From Mycolicibacterium sphagni (GTDB lineage Bacteria > Actinomycetota > Actinomycetes > Mycobacteriales > Mycobacteriaceae): a stretch of 64,000 bases of DNA. Of this stretch, positions 1 to 7,929 are shown one piece after another (the stretch's first letter is position 1; each line of letters starts with the position of its first letter). The position numbers and the translations under genes are program-made. The stretch covers positions 124,001 through 188,000 of the forward strand of contig NZ_VBSB01000012.1 in the NCBI RefSeq assembly GCF_013337765.1, in the 5' to 3' direction. Under the pieces are notes generated by a model that saw nothing but the letters and a program-made list of their open reading frames with translations, ran no database searches and had not been told where the DNA came from.

Positions 1-466
1 GGTAGCGCCGGCTCGCGGAGATGGCGCTCTGAAAATCGTCGACGGCATCGACGGCCTCGGCGTGCAGCTGGCGCAGCGCCGGGACCACGGTGCGGCTTCG
101 GTCGTCTCGTTCGGCGCACAGGGCCGCGCACGCCGGCTCCATCTGCCTTAATGCGCCGCCGACGTCGGACAGGCTCACGTCCTGGGAGCCGAGTACCAGG
201 CCGATCGTGTAGGCCACGTTGGCCGCGTTGGGCCGACGGACCACGGCGCCGCCGAGCTTGCCCCGCCGCACCCGCAGCAGGCCCTCAGCTTCCAGGATCC
301 GCATGGCCTCGCGCAGGGACGGCTTGCTCACCGGGAACTCGCGCAGCAGTTCGTCCTCTTTGGGCAGGATGCTGCCGTCGGCGAGCTCGCCCAGCAAAAT
401 GCGCCGTCGCAGTTGGTCGGCGACCTGCTCGGCGAGACGGCGGAATTGAACGGTTGGTTCTGACAC
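1..466 (-). CDS. FadR-type GntR transcriptional regulator (3' end beyond window)
   Basis: The 155 visible residues begin at a GTG and are the N-terminal part of a GntR-family repressor. Residues about 10-75 form the winged helix: the segments LPKEDELLREF and SKPSLREAMRILEAEGLL match the family's DNA-reading helices. After about residue 85 the start of an all-helical FadR/FCD-type effector domain can be read (VSLSDVGGALRQMEPACAAL). The reading frame runs off the left edge, so the ligand pocket cannot be judged. It is transcribed away from the sigma-factor remnant at 695. The frame is also open upstream of the GTG; I chose this start because it leaves the usual short leader before the wing. The family is certain, the target is not. 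Confidence 0.8.
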   Translation of the reverse strand, partial: MSEPTVQFRRLAEQVADQLRRRILLGELADGSILPKEDELLREFPVSKPSLREAMRILEAEGLLRVRRGKLGGAVVRRPNAANVAYTIGLVLGSQDVSLSDVGGALRQMEPACAALCAERDDRSRTVVPALRQLHAEAVDAVDDFQSAISASRRY

Positions 467-694
467 GGACCGGATCTCTATCGCTGGTAAGTGATCTGCA
501 TCGTACAAGCGTGGCCCCACTGCAGCGGTGACTGTCGGCCATGTTTCTCCACCGGATCTCCACACAATCACCAAGCAACGATCCGTGCCGGTGCGAAGCA
601 TGGGGGAGGTGCGGCACCAATCCGCGGCCGTGGAAAAAGTTTCACAACGCCCAACGTCGCGCGCAGTGATATCGACTAGAACAGGGCCACTTTC

Positions 695-1168
695 ATGAGC
701 ATCGGCATCGAAGACAACGACGCAAGTAAAGACTCTGGGACAGAACAGAACTCATGTCCGAGTTTCGAGCGCGACATTCTGCCGCTCACCGCCGAGCTGT
801 ATCGGCGCGCGCTGGGTTACACCAAGAATGCCGCTGACGCAGAGGATTTGGTGCAGAAGACGCTGTTGAAGGCGTACAACGCATTCGACCGGCTGCGAGG
901 CGATGCCTATCTGAAAGCATGGCTGTTGCGGATCATGCGCAATACCTGGATCTCTGATCATCGCGCCCGCCTGCGCCGGCCGACCGAGAACTTGGTCGGT
1001 GAGGTCGACGATGGGACCGAGCACGCACTGTCCGCCGAGAATCAGGTGTTTCGGCAGCTGATGGATCCCGATGTCAGAGCGGCGTTGTTCTCGTTGTCGA
1101 CCGAAATGCGGGAGACGCTCTACTGGGTGGCCATCGAAGGGATGAGCTATCCGGTCGGTGTGCGGTGA
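695..1168 (+). pseudogene. ECF sigma factor (SigH/SigR-like), region 4 destroyed
   Basis: The 157-residue product has a good sigma region 2: FERDILPLTAELYRRAL, the AADAEDLVQKTLLKAY core and a KAWLLRIMRNTWISDHR helix. It then enters region 4 (EMRETLYWVAIEGMSY) and stops after PVGVR. In intact relatives this point is followed by about 8 residues, then TPVGTVMSRLHRGR, the helix that reads the -35 box. Here PVG follows SY directly, and an MSR-like segment appears downstream only in another frame. I infer a short deletion plus a frameshift that removed region 4.2, so promoter recognition should be lost. No anti-sigma gene lies alongside. Confidence 0.72.
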
Positions 1169-1576
1169 TCTCGTCGAGAGTGGCTGGGGAGCAATAATTC
1201 TCGGCAGCGATGGAGTACCGCTGAGCCGCTTGTCGTCGATTGGGCTCGTGGACCAGTGCTGAGCAGAGGTGACGTCCGGGCCGGCCGACTCTGCGCACGG
1301 CAGGTCGACCTTTGCCGCGGGGTAGCGGGACTTACTTGTGCGCGGGGCGCTTCAGGAGGTATTGAAGCCAGCGGACGTCGAGGAGCATGTGACTCAACGT
1401 ATGGCTCAAAAATAAGGTGGCGGGGTCCTAGCGGTAATACGTCGCTAAGAAAATTTGCCAGAGCGCCATTATGTTCGGGGTGCGCAGCACCCAGAACGAG
1501 TGGTCCGTAGGTGGGCGTTCGTCGCGATCGGGCTGCTCGGCCGTTACTTCCCCGGAACCGCTTCGTGTTCATCCGT
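1169..1576. other. Gene-poor stretch after the sigma remnant
   Basis: This stretch of about 400 bases holds no gene I can support. Its first 30 bases still resemble sigma region 4.2 out of frame. The remainder has open frames on both strands, but their products show no family signature and unnatural composition, as expected of decaying high-GC DNA. I see no repeats or RNA structure of note. Confidence 0.5.
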
Positions 1577-3052
1577 TCACGAGTCTTTGACGCTCGACCA
1601 GTAGCTGAGCTCCCTGGCGGTCAGTTCGTTGTCCGTGATCGCCCCGAAGGCGGCCGCCTCTCTGGCGAATGTCGCCGGCGCATCCGGTAGGGCATCGGGG
1701 CCTTCGAGCCGGAAACAACTCGGAGCCAGCGGCCCGAACAGCAGAGCACGTTGTAGATCAGGCCAACGCTCCAGCCGCGGCTCCACCCCGGCGGCACGGG
1801 CGAACGTCACGGCGGCGAGATTCATCCGGGTCTTGCGCGGTCCGTCAGCGTGGCAGGCGGCAATCGCCGCGCGCTGGTCGGCTTCGCTCGCGGCCTCGAC
1901 GACGCCGCCCCACGTGTACGCGATCCACCGGGCCTGCAGTTCCAGCGGCACGAAGTAGCCGCCCGACTGGTCCCACATCCCCATGAACGCCAGCCCGGGC
2001 AGATCGGGGTGGAACGTATACCGGTCCGTGTCGAAGCCGCCCGCCTCCAGATTGAGGATCGCGCGCACGTCACCGTCCAGGAACGGCAGGCTCAGCCGAA
2101 AGCCGGTCCCAAACACGATGCCGTCGAACTCCTCGACGCCCCCGTCGTCGAACGTCACCGCGGTCCCGGTGACCGACCGCAGCCAGGGTCGGACGCTGAT
2201 CGCCCCTTCAGCGACGGCAGGCAGGTAGTTCTGGCTCAGCGTCACCCCCGCCGCGAAGAGCGACTCCGCAGGGCGTGGGGCACCGTACTGTTCCGGACTG
2301 CCCGCGGACTCGACCACGATCTCCTTGAGCTGGCGGTCGACTTCGCTGGGAGCCAGCGTCTCGTTGGCCAGGGCCCCGTACCGGGTGAACATCCGGTGAT
2401 CCGACGGCACGCCGGCGACGAACTTGGGCAACACGTAGCGCTGGCGGCGCTGCGTGACCACGACTCGCTCGGCGCCTCGGGCGGCGAGTTCGGCGGCGAT
2501 CTCCAGGGCACTGACCGCGCACCCCGCGACCAGGACTCGCTTACCGCGATACGACGACGGCCCGCCGTAGTTGTAGGAGCTGATCGCGCCGGCGTCACCG
2601 CCGAAGCTGTCCAGGCCAGGAACGTCGGGGAGGGCCGGCGTGTGGAACCGGCCGGCGGCCACCACGACTTTGTCGAACGTCTCCTCGTTGTCGCCGTGGC
2701 GCACGAGCCACTCCCGGCCGCAACGGCTGACCGCTTCGACGAGGGTGTCCCGGCGCAGGCGGGATGTCAGATCGAACAGGGCGGCATAGCGGTGCAAGTA
2801 ATCCAGAATGTCGTGGCCGGACGGGAAGACGAGATCGCCGTCGTGCGGGAGATCGCTGAACGCGGTCAAGATGCGACTTGTGTTGGTGTGCATGCCCGGC
2901 CATACGCCGCTGCGGCCGGGGAGCGCCGTCCACTGACCGCCCAGCGTCGGGCACTGCTCGAAGATCGACGGCTCAAGTCCCTGCGCCAGCAGCCATCGCG
3001 AGACCACCAGCCCCGCGGGGCCGGCGCCGATTACCGCGACTGTCGCCTTCAT
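1577..3052 (-). CDS. FAD-dependent monooxygenase (FMO/BVMO-like)
   Basis: This 491-residue class B flavoprotein should use NADPH and O2 to oxygenate a small lipophilic or carbonyl substrate. FAD is bound by GAGPAG (residues 9-14), followed by an acidic strand end (FEQCPTLGGQW). The second Rossmann motif is GCAVSA (177-182) instead of GxGxSA. The FMO fingerprint FxGxxxHxxxY at 150-160 has no histidine. The late motif VFGTGFRLSLPFL is normal. I placed the start at the ATG of MKATVAV because GGGAGAG lies about 9 bases upstream; a GTG 18 bases earlier overlaps that ribosome site. It sits beside an acyl-CoA dehydrogenase remnant and two TetR genes. The degenerate motifs leave doubt about normal NADPH turnover. 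Confidence 0.82.
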   Translation of the reverse strand: MKATVAVIGAGPAGLVVSRWLLAQGLEPSIFEQCPTLGGQWTALPGRSGVWPGMHTNTSRILTAFSDLPHDGDLVFPSGHDILDYLHRYAALFDLTSRLRRDTLVEAVSRCGREWLVRHGDNEETFDKVVVAAGRFHTPALPDVPGLDSFGGDAGAISSYNYGGPSSYRGKRVLVAGCAVSALEIAAELAARGAERVVVTQRRQRYVLPKFVAGVPSDHRMFTRYGALANETLAPSEVDRQLKEIVVESAGSPEQYGAPRPAESLFAAGVTLSQNYLPAVAEGAISVRPWLRSVTGTAVTFDDGGVEEFDGIVFGTGFRLSLPFLDGDVRAILNLEAGGFDTDRYTFHPDLPGLAFMGMWDQSGGYFVPLELQARWIAYTWGGVVEAASEADQRAAIAACHADGPRKTRMNLAAVTFARAAGVEPRLERWPDLQRALLFGPLAPSCFRLEGPDALPDAPATFAREAAAFGAITDNELTARELSYWSSVKDS

Positions 3053-3099
3053 CTGGAGAAACTCTCCCACGTGCGTGCGGCGTCGGTAGCATCTGGTCG

Positions 3100-3507
3100 A
3101 TCCAGGAGATCGTCTTGACCCGGGTGTCCAGATACGCTCGTGCTACCGGGTATTCGGTCATGTAGCCGTACCCGCCGCGCAGCTGCAGGAAGCGGTCGAT
3201 CACCCGTTTCTGCAGCTCACTGACATACCACTCGCCTTTGGCGGCATCCACCGGTGTCAATTCGCCTGCGTTGTAGGCCAGTACCGACGAGTCCCGGCTC
3301 GCCGAGCAGGTTGGCCTCCGGAACCACGGCATCGTGGAAGAACAGCTCTGCGGTGTCCTGCCCGGGCAGACCGAACTTGCCGAGCTTGCGTCCGCGTTCG
3401 AATCCGGCGGTGTTGCGCTCCATCACGAATAGGCTGAAATCGCCTGAGCCACTGGTGTTGTCGGTATGTGCGGCCACCACCACGACCGAGTAGTCCGCGC
3501 GATCACA
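3100..3507 (-). pseudogene. Acyl-CoA dehydrogenase remnant
   Basis: Two pieces of an acyl-CoA dehydrogenase lie in different frames. The upstream piece (about 3507-3298) has the middle-domain signature FVMERNTAGFERGRKLGKFG and the AELFFHDAVVPEANLLGEPG strand. The downstream piece (about 3305-3110) has the C-terminal ELQKRVIDRFLQLRGGYGYM and EYPVARAYLDTRV. About 100 residues between them, containing the catalytic helix region, are deleted, as are the N-terminal domain and the terminal GGTNEIMK segment. It cannot encode an active enzyme. The parent was probably a fatty-acid or steroid side-chain FadE belonging to the same vanished operon as the adjacent flavoprotein. Confidence 0.8.
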
Positions 3508-3536
3508 CCAGGCTCGCCGAGGTTGGGGCGTAGTCG

Positions 3537-4202
3537 CTAGCGCGGCGTGCGCCGAGCGGTGGCCCCGTCGGCCGGGCTGATCCCGCTGCGCACGATGGCC
3601 TGTGCGTTGGCGACGATGCTGTCGAGTGATCCGCGCTTGGGATCCCACCATTCCGCCGCCCAGTTCAGCGCGCCCAGCACCAAACCCTGCACGATCCGCG
3701 GATCGAGGTCGGCGCTCATCTCGCCGTCTGCCGCGGCGTCGTCGAACAGGCGGTGCCAGATCTTGCCGTAGGCCGCGCTCTCCTTGCGTTCTCGGCTGCG
3801 GAGATGCTCGGGAATCTGCCCGGAGTTGCGGATCGACGCCGTCGCGTAGTCGGAAAGCTCCAGCTCATGGCGAAGGTGAGCCTCCACCGCGGCCATGATG
3901 CGGTCGACGGGAGGCGTACCGGCGGGCAGGGCGTCCAGTGCATCCTGAAGGTGCCGGCGCATATCGCTGATCCCGCAGAACATCACCTCTTCGATGAGGT
4001 CCTCGCGGGAAGGGAAGTAGTAGTAGATCGCCGGTGCCTGCAGCTCGGCGTACTCCGCGACATCGGATAGCCGCGTTCCGGCGGATCCCTTCACGCTCAG
4101 CACATGCGCCGCGGCGTCGAGAATGCGTTGGCGGGTGCGCTGGGACTTCGACTCGACCTCGGAGTCGGGGGAGCCACTCGCGGCGGATTTTCTAGCCATC
4201 AT
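3537..4202 (-). CDS. TetR-family regulator (tandem copy 1)
   Basis: A 221-residue TetR repressor. The HTH spans about residues 22-68: RQRILDAAAHVLSVKG, then LSDVAEYAELQAPAIYYYF, then SREDLIEEV. The rest is helical and would bind a small ligand; the shared AEWWDPKRGSLDSIV tail is distinctive. It starts at one of two adjacent ATG codons. The neighbour upstream (4216-4863) is a clear paralogue, alike from HTH to the EWWDP tail, with a 13-base gap, so this looks like a tandem duplication transcribed as one unit. Downstream lie the acyl-CoA dehydrogenase remnant and the flavoprotein, which were probably once its targets. No clear operator was found. Confidence 0.88.
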   Translation of the reverse strand: MMARKSAASGSPDSEVESKSQRTRQRILDAAAHVLSVKGSAGTRLSDVAEYAELQAPAIYYYFPSREDLIEEVMFCGISDMRRHLQDALDALPAGTPPVDRIMAAVEAHLRHELELSDYATASIRNSGQIPEHLRSRERKESAAYGKIWHRLFDDAAADGEMSADLDPRIVQGLVLGALNWAAEWWDPKRGSLDSIVANAQAIVRSGISPADGATARRTPR

Positions 4203-4215
4203 TCAATGATATTGG

Positions 4216-4863
4216 TCAGGGCTGGCCGGCAGTGGAAAGACCATGCCGGATAAGGCATTGAGCGTTGGCCACAACAGCCTCGATGGATCCCCGGCGAGGA
4301 TCCCACCATTCCACCGCCCAATTCAACGCGCCGAGGACCAACATCTGGGCGATGTAGGGATCGAATTCCCGACGCAGACCGCCTTCGCGCGACAGGTCGT
4401 TGAGCAGCCCCCGCCACACCTCGCCGTAGCGTTCCTCCTCGCGGATCTGGCGCTTGCGAATTGCCAGCGGAACCTGGCCCGCGTTGCGGATCGCGGCGGT
4501 GGTGTAGTCGGAGATCTCCAGCTCATGGCGCAAATGGGCTTCGGCCGCAGCGAGTAGGCGATCCAGTGGTGCGGTCCCGTCGGGCAGCGCGTCGAGTGCG
4601 GAGATGACGTGCTCCCGCATATTGGCGATACCCGCCCATATGACTTCTTCGATGAGTTCGTCGCGTGACGAGTAGTAGTAATAGATCGCCGGCGCCTGCA
4701 GTTCCGCGCTGGCGGCGACGTCGGTGAGACGGAGTCCGGCGTATCCCTTGGTGGACAAGACATGCGCGGCGGAGTCCAGTATCCGGGCCCGCGTCAGCGC
4801 CGATTTCGAGTCGGAGCTGACGTTATCGGCGGCGTGCTGTGAGGGAGACGTCCGCCTGGCCAT
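4216..4863 (-). CDS. TetR-family regulator (tandem copy 2)
   Basis: This 215-residue TetR protein is the paralogue of the gene just downstream. The HTH runs through RARILDSAAHVLSTKG, LTDVAASAELQAPAIYYYY and SRDELIEEV. The ligand domain shares LDALPDGTAPLDR, HLRHELEISDYTTAAIRNAGQVP and NWAVEWWDPRRGSIEAVVANAQ with it. Conservation reaches the ligand domain, so the two may sense related compounds or form heterodimers; that is inference. The start ATG lies about 50 bases from the end of the CAP-domain gene. A GC-rich hairpin with an 8-base stem sits just upstream at 4875-4892 and may terminate that gene. Confidence 0.88.
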   Translation of the reverse strand: MARRTSPSQHAADNVSSDSKSALTRARILDSAAHVLSTKGYAGLRLTDVAASAELQAPAIYYYYSSRDELIEEVIWAGIANMREHVISALDALPDGTAPLDRLLAAAEAHLRHELEISDYTTAAIRNAGQVPLAIRKRQIREEERYGEVWRGLLNDLSREGGLRREFDPYIAQMLVLGALNWAVEWWDPRRGSIEAVVANAQCLIRHGLSTAGQP

Positions 4864-4910
4864 CGCAACATGATCGGCCGGGACCCCGGCCGTCGGGTAA
4901 TCGATCGTTA

Positions 4911-5396
4911 TCAGGCCGGCTGGCCGTACACCGCCACCAGAACCGAGCGGTCAAGGCTGTTCACCGACCAGACGCCGATTGCGGTGTTCGCGCAGTTGGC
5001 CATGATCGCGAAATCGGCAGGGGCGTAATACCACTGGTTGATGACGTCGAGGTTATTGATCGCCAGGGCGGGGTTGATGGCCACCGTCTGCGCCACCGTC
5101 CCCGTGAAACCGGCTGCGGCAGCACGGCTCTGGGGCGTGGAGCCGTCGGAGCCCAGATCGCCGTCCAGGGAACGATTGTTGAGGACGTCGTTGGCGTGCC
5201 ACTCCGCGGCCTGGGTCAGTGCGGGGTTCTTCTTGACGTCCCCGGTGCACCCGGCCTGATGCTGGACGGTGTAGACATTGGCGACCACACCGTTGTTGAG
5301 GCGAGTGTTGTCGGCATGCGCGGCAGGAGCGCCGGCAACAGCGAGCAGGGTCGCCGCGCCAGTCGCAGCGAGTGCGTGAATAGCTTTGGTTACCAA
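4911..5396 (-). CDS. Secreted CAP/SCP-like domain protein
   Basis: A 161-residue exported protein. Residues 1-28 are a Sec signal peptide (hydrophobic LAATGAATLLAVAGA, cleavage at AHA-D). The mature part looks like a small CAP-superfamily domain: NTRLNNGVVANVYTVQHQAG, then ALTQAAEWHANDVLNNRSL and a QSRAAAAGF segment that recall the helix and loop of the fold, and a final ANTAIGVWSV strand. The usual His/Glu set is incomplete, so an enzymatic role is doubtful. It is followed after 12 bases, on the same strand, by a DUF732 secreted protein, and the two are probably co-transcribed and exported together. The function of this mycobacterial group is unknown. Confidence 0.7.
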   Translation of the reverse strand: MVTKAIHALAATGAATLLAVAGAPAAHADNTRLNNGVVANVYTVQHQAGCTGDVKKNPALTQAAEWHANDVLNNRSLDGDLGSDGSTPQSRAAAAGFTGTVAQTVAINPALAINNLDVINQWYYAPADFAIMANCANTAIGVWSVNSLDRSVLVAVYGQPA

Positions 5397-5408
5397 CGTC
5401 TTTCCTTG

Positions 5409-5777
5409 CTATGCGGACGGGACGTAGCCGGCTGCGGACTGGCGTAGTTGCCAGATCGCGGCTGGGCACAGTTCCTGGGCGGACTGGCTGATCAGATATG
5501 ACGCCTGGAACTCGTCATTGGTGGAGAAGTCGGCCTTGATGTTCTTGACCAACTGGCCGTAGCTGACCCCGGAGTTGATCTGGTCGCAGACGCCGTTGCC
5601 GTAGGCGAGCGCGGCGTCGGCATTGGGGAAGCTGTAGCCCGGCCGGACGGTGACGTTGATGAGGTAACCGATGTTATCGGCGTGAGCCGGTTGTGCGGTG
5701 GTCAGCACGCCTGCGGTGCCCAGTGCGGCGAGGGTGCCGGCGATCAGCAGGCGGGTTTTTGAGCTAGGCATTCCCAT
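5409..5777 (-). CDS. DUF732-domain secreted protein
   Basis: A 122-residue protein with a Sec signal peptide (residues 1-34, ending QPAHA-D). The DUF732 core follows: PNADAALAYGNGVCDQINSG, a YGQLVKNIKADF helix, and SAQELCPAAIWQL. The two cysteines in GVCDQI and ELCPA are those that form the family's conserved disulfide. DUF732 proteins are short secreted proteins abundant in mycobacteria with no established role. There are two possible ATGs two codons apart. The gene is first in a two-gene minus-strand unit with the CAP-like protein and divergent from the secreted protein at 5869. Confidence 0.85.
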   Translation of the reverse strand: MGMPSSKTRLLIAGTLAALGTAGVLTTAQPAHADNIGYLINVTVRPGYSFPNADAALAYGNGVCDQINSGVSYGQLVKNIKADFSTNDEFQASYLISQSAQELCPAAIWQLRQSAAGYVPSA

Positions 5778-5868
5778 ATTGTCCCATGGTTGATCGGCGC
5801 AGGTCGGGGAGTACTGGCGATCCGCGCAATATACATCGACGCTGATTCCCGTGATCTAGTATTCGGCC

Positions 5869-6255
5869 ATGATTCGGCCGATCCACGCTGTGTCGATGGC
5901 GTTCCTGTTGGCTCTTTCCGGTGTGGCCGGAGGCGCTGTCGCGCACGCCGGACCCCTGCCGCCCTGTACGTACACCCTTTCGCCGCCCGCGGTCGGTCCC
6001 GGTGGGGTCACCGCCACCGCGGAGCTGGCCGGATGTGGGCCGGCCGGGGGCCCGTATAAGGCGGTCGCCTGTCTGCTCGGTGCGGACGGGGTTACGCACT
6101 GCGCGCAGGGAAGCGGCGCGGATCCCGCGACGATCACGGTGCCCTACCAGCCCGGCACGACCTATATTGCGACCGGCCGCGGTTGCCCGGTCTGGCTCGG
6201 CCAGAACGTTGCGCCCGACTGCCAGCTCCTCGGCCCTCTCAACGCCACTCTCTAG
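5869..6255 (+). CDS. Small secreted protein, family not recognised
   Basis: A 128-residue protein with a clear signal peptide (residues 1-27, MAFLLALSGVAGGAVAHA-G). The mature part is Pro/Gly-rich with five Cys residues (PPCTY, AGCGP, VACLL, THCAQ, GRGCP) plus DCQLL, and alternating strands (VGPGGVTATAELAG, PATITVPYQPGTTYIATG) suggesting a small disulfide-bonded beta sandwich. I do not recognise a named family. A TAGTAT hexamer ends 7 bases before the ATG, so the mRNA may be leaderless. It is followed after 7 bases by a membrane protein gene in the same direction. Confidence 0.72.
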   Translation: MIRPIHAVSMAFLLALSGVAGGAVAHAGPLPPCTYTLSPPAVGPGGVTATAELAGCGPAGGPYKAVACLLGADGVTHCAQGSGADPATITVPYQPGTTYIATGRGCPVWLGQNVAPDCQLLGPLNATL

Positions 6256-6262
6256 GAACGAC

Positions 6263-6655
6263 ATGTCGATCGACAAGGCCGCGGTTGTCGCGGGAAGTAT
6301 CCGGCTGGCCTCAGGAGTGCACTTCCTGGTGGATCCGATGGGCGCCAACAAGCTGTGGGGCGAGCCGAACGATCCCGGCCCATCGGCGCGGTTGTTGCTG
6401 CGGTCGATGGGTTACCGCGACGCTCTCATCGGCGGGTTGCTGCTGTCCGCGGGGCTGCGCGGTCGCAACACGCGGGGCTGGTTCCTGGCCTCCGGCGGAG
6501 CTGACGCCGCCGATCTGCTCGGTGGGTCCAGCGTCCACAGCGACCTCACCCGCGGACAGCAGATCATCGGCCTCGGCGGCGCGGTCGTGGGCATCGGCGT
6601 CGGCCTGTGGGGCGCGACCCGGCGTCGTAAGCCGGCCGAAGAGGTAACCCAGTAA
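6263..6655 (+). CDS. Small membrane protein, about 130 aa
   Basis: This protein has hydrophobic stretches at about residues 8-25, 55-70 (DALIGGLLLSAGL), 80-95 and 105-122 (IIGLGGAVVGIGVGLWGA), and ends in the basic tail TRRRKPAEE, suggesting up to four helices with a cytoplasmic C terminus. It resembles the DUF4267-type family of small actinobacterial membrane proteins, which I cannot confirm by eye. I chose the ATG at 6263, seven bases after the preceding stop, instead of upstream codons that would overlap the secreted-protein gene in another frame. Function unknown. Confidence 0.72.
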   Translation: MSIDKAAVVAGSIRLASGVHFLVDPMGANKLWGEPNDPGPSARLLLRSMGYRDALIGGLLLSAGLRGRNTRGWFLASGGADAADLLGGSSVHSDLTRGQQIIGLGGAVVGIGVGLWGATRRRKPAEEVTQ

Positions 6656-6687
6656 TTCGGCGGGCAGGAGCGAAGCGACCCGGGGAA

Positions 6688-7356
6688 TTGGTCAAGCGGG
6701 CCGTGGCAATCGGCGGTGCCGTTGGTCTCGTCGCCTGCGCTGCGCCATCTCCGCCACCGGTCACCTCGACACCCGTCGCGTCATCCACCACCGCCGCGGC
6801 GGGGCCCGTCGTGCGGACGGTGACCGCGGCCGACCTCGGCGCCACCTGGCGTCCCGGCTGCCCGGTCGCTCCGGAGCAGCTGCGCCGCGTCGAACTGGAC
6901 TATGTCGGTTTCGACGGCCGCAACCACCGCGGAGCCCTCGTCGTGCACGAACAATTGGTGGCCGACGTGATCGCGATCTTCGGCGACCTGACGCGACAGC
7001 GCTATCCGATCGCGAAGATGCAAACCGCCGAGCGCTATCCCAATGCCGCCGACGAACTGTCGATGGAGGACAACAACACCTCGGCGTTCAACTGCCGGCC
7101 ATTGCCGGGCAGCACCAGCTGGTCGCTGCACGCGTACGGGCGCGCCATCGACCTCAACCCATTTCTCAATCCGTACATCGACCGGACCGGCGATCTCGAG
7201 CCGACGACCGCGGGGGCATACCTGAACCGCGCCCGCACCGATCCGGGCATCCTGCATGCCGGCGCCCCGGCGGTGCGGGCGTTCACCGACCGCGGATGGA
7301 CCTGGGGCGGCAACTGGCACAACCCGATCGACTATCAACATTTCGAACGCCGGTAA
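6688..7356 (+). CDS. M15-family D,D-peptidase lipoprotein
   Basis: A 222-residue exported zinc peptidase acting on peptidoglycan stem peptides. The N terminus is short and basic, then hydrophobic, ending in a lipobox (LVAC, Cys17), so the mature protein is probably lipid-anchored. A Pro/Thr/Ala linker reaches about residue 45. The zinc site is that of VanY/M15 enzymes: SLHAYGRAID supplies His148 and Asp155, and IDYQHFE supplies His218. The likely start is a TTG; a GTG five codons on is possible. The next gene follows after 10 bases. A second M15 enzyme lies at 17885. Confidence 0.85.
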   Translation: MVKRAVAIGGAVGLVACAAPSPPPVTSTPVASSTTAAAGPVVRTVTAADLGATWRPGCPVAPEQLRRVELDYVGFDGRNHRGALVVHEQLVADVIAIFGDLTRQRYPIAKMQTAERYPNAADELSMEDNNTSAFNCRPLPGSTSWSLHAYGRAIDLNPFLNPYIDRTGDLEPTTAGAYLNRARTDPGILHAGAPAVRAFTDRGWTWGGNWHNPIDYQHFERR

Positions 7357-7366
7357 GGGGCACGCC

Positions 7367-7813
7367 GTGCAGCTGTGGGAATTGGTGGCCAGGGAGCGGA
7401 TCCGCGACACCCTTGCGCTCTACAACTGGTCGGGCGATGCGGGGCGCATCGAGGATCTGATCCAATCCTTCTGTCCGGACGGTGAACTCGAGGTCCGCGG
7501 CACCGCGACGGCGACGGGTCGTGCTGCGATCGCGGAGTTTCTGGGCGGAGTGGCGGCACCACCGGTCAACTCGGGGGTCAAGCGAATCGTCCGGCACACC
7601 CTGACCAACATCCGCTTCACCGAGCTGACTGCCGAGCGCGCGCAGGTCTCGTCGTACTTCACGGTGTTCACCGAGATCGGGCTGGATCACTACGGCCGCT
7701 ATCGCGACGTCTTCGCCCCGGTCGGTGACGCGTGGCTGATTGCGCACCGATTCGTCTCGACCGACTGGCGTGCACCGAACTCGACGATGGCGCCTCCGTC
7801 GTCGGTGTCGTAG
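7367..7813 (+). CDS. SnoaL/NTF2-like protein
   Basis: A 148-residue protein with the NTF2-like cone fold read from helix LVARERIRDTLALYNWSGDAG, the turn FCPDGELEVRG, helix AAIAEFLGG, and strands KRIVRHTLTNIRF, AQVSSYFTVFTE and YRDVFAPVGDAWLIAHRFVSTDW. The HTLTN and WLIAHR segments are usual in the SnoaL-type ketosteroid-isomerase-like group. Members can isomerise, dehydrate or bind small carbonyl compounds; no catalytic pair stands out, so the reaction is open. GTG start, 10 bases after the peptidase stop, so it is probably translated from the same mRNA. Its role with a cell-wall peptidase is unclear. Confidence 0.75.
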   Translation: MQLWELVARERIRDTLALYNWSGDAGRIEDLIQSFCPDGELEVRGTATATGRAAIAEFLGGVAAPPVNSGVKRIVRHTLTNIRFTELTAERAQVSSYFTVFTEIGLDHYGRYRDVFAPVGDAWLIAHRFVSTDWRAPNSTMAPPSSVS

Positions 7814-7929
7814 GGAAAGAACCTGGTTGGTTGTCGATCGACTCTGCGCTCAGGTCATTGAGCCTGCGCACAGGTCGAAATTTCCGATGATCGTGCGATC
7901 TGAATGCAGACTCGATGAAGCTCAGAGGC

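Noticed and set aside
1147-1572. A 141-residue minus-strand frame after the sigma remnant
   Set aside because: Low-quality composition, no ribosome site and no recognisable fold; treated as non-coding.
4875-4892. CGGCCGGG/CCCGGCCG hairpin as a terminator
   Set aside because: The loop is only about two bases and GC palindromes of this size arise often in such DNA. Kept as a remark under the TetR gene, not as a feature.
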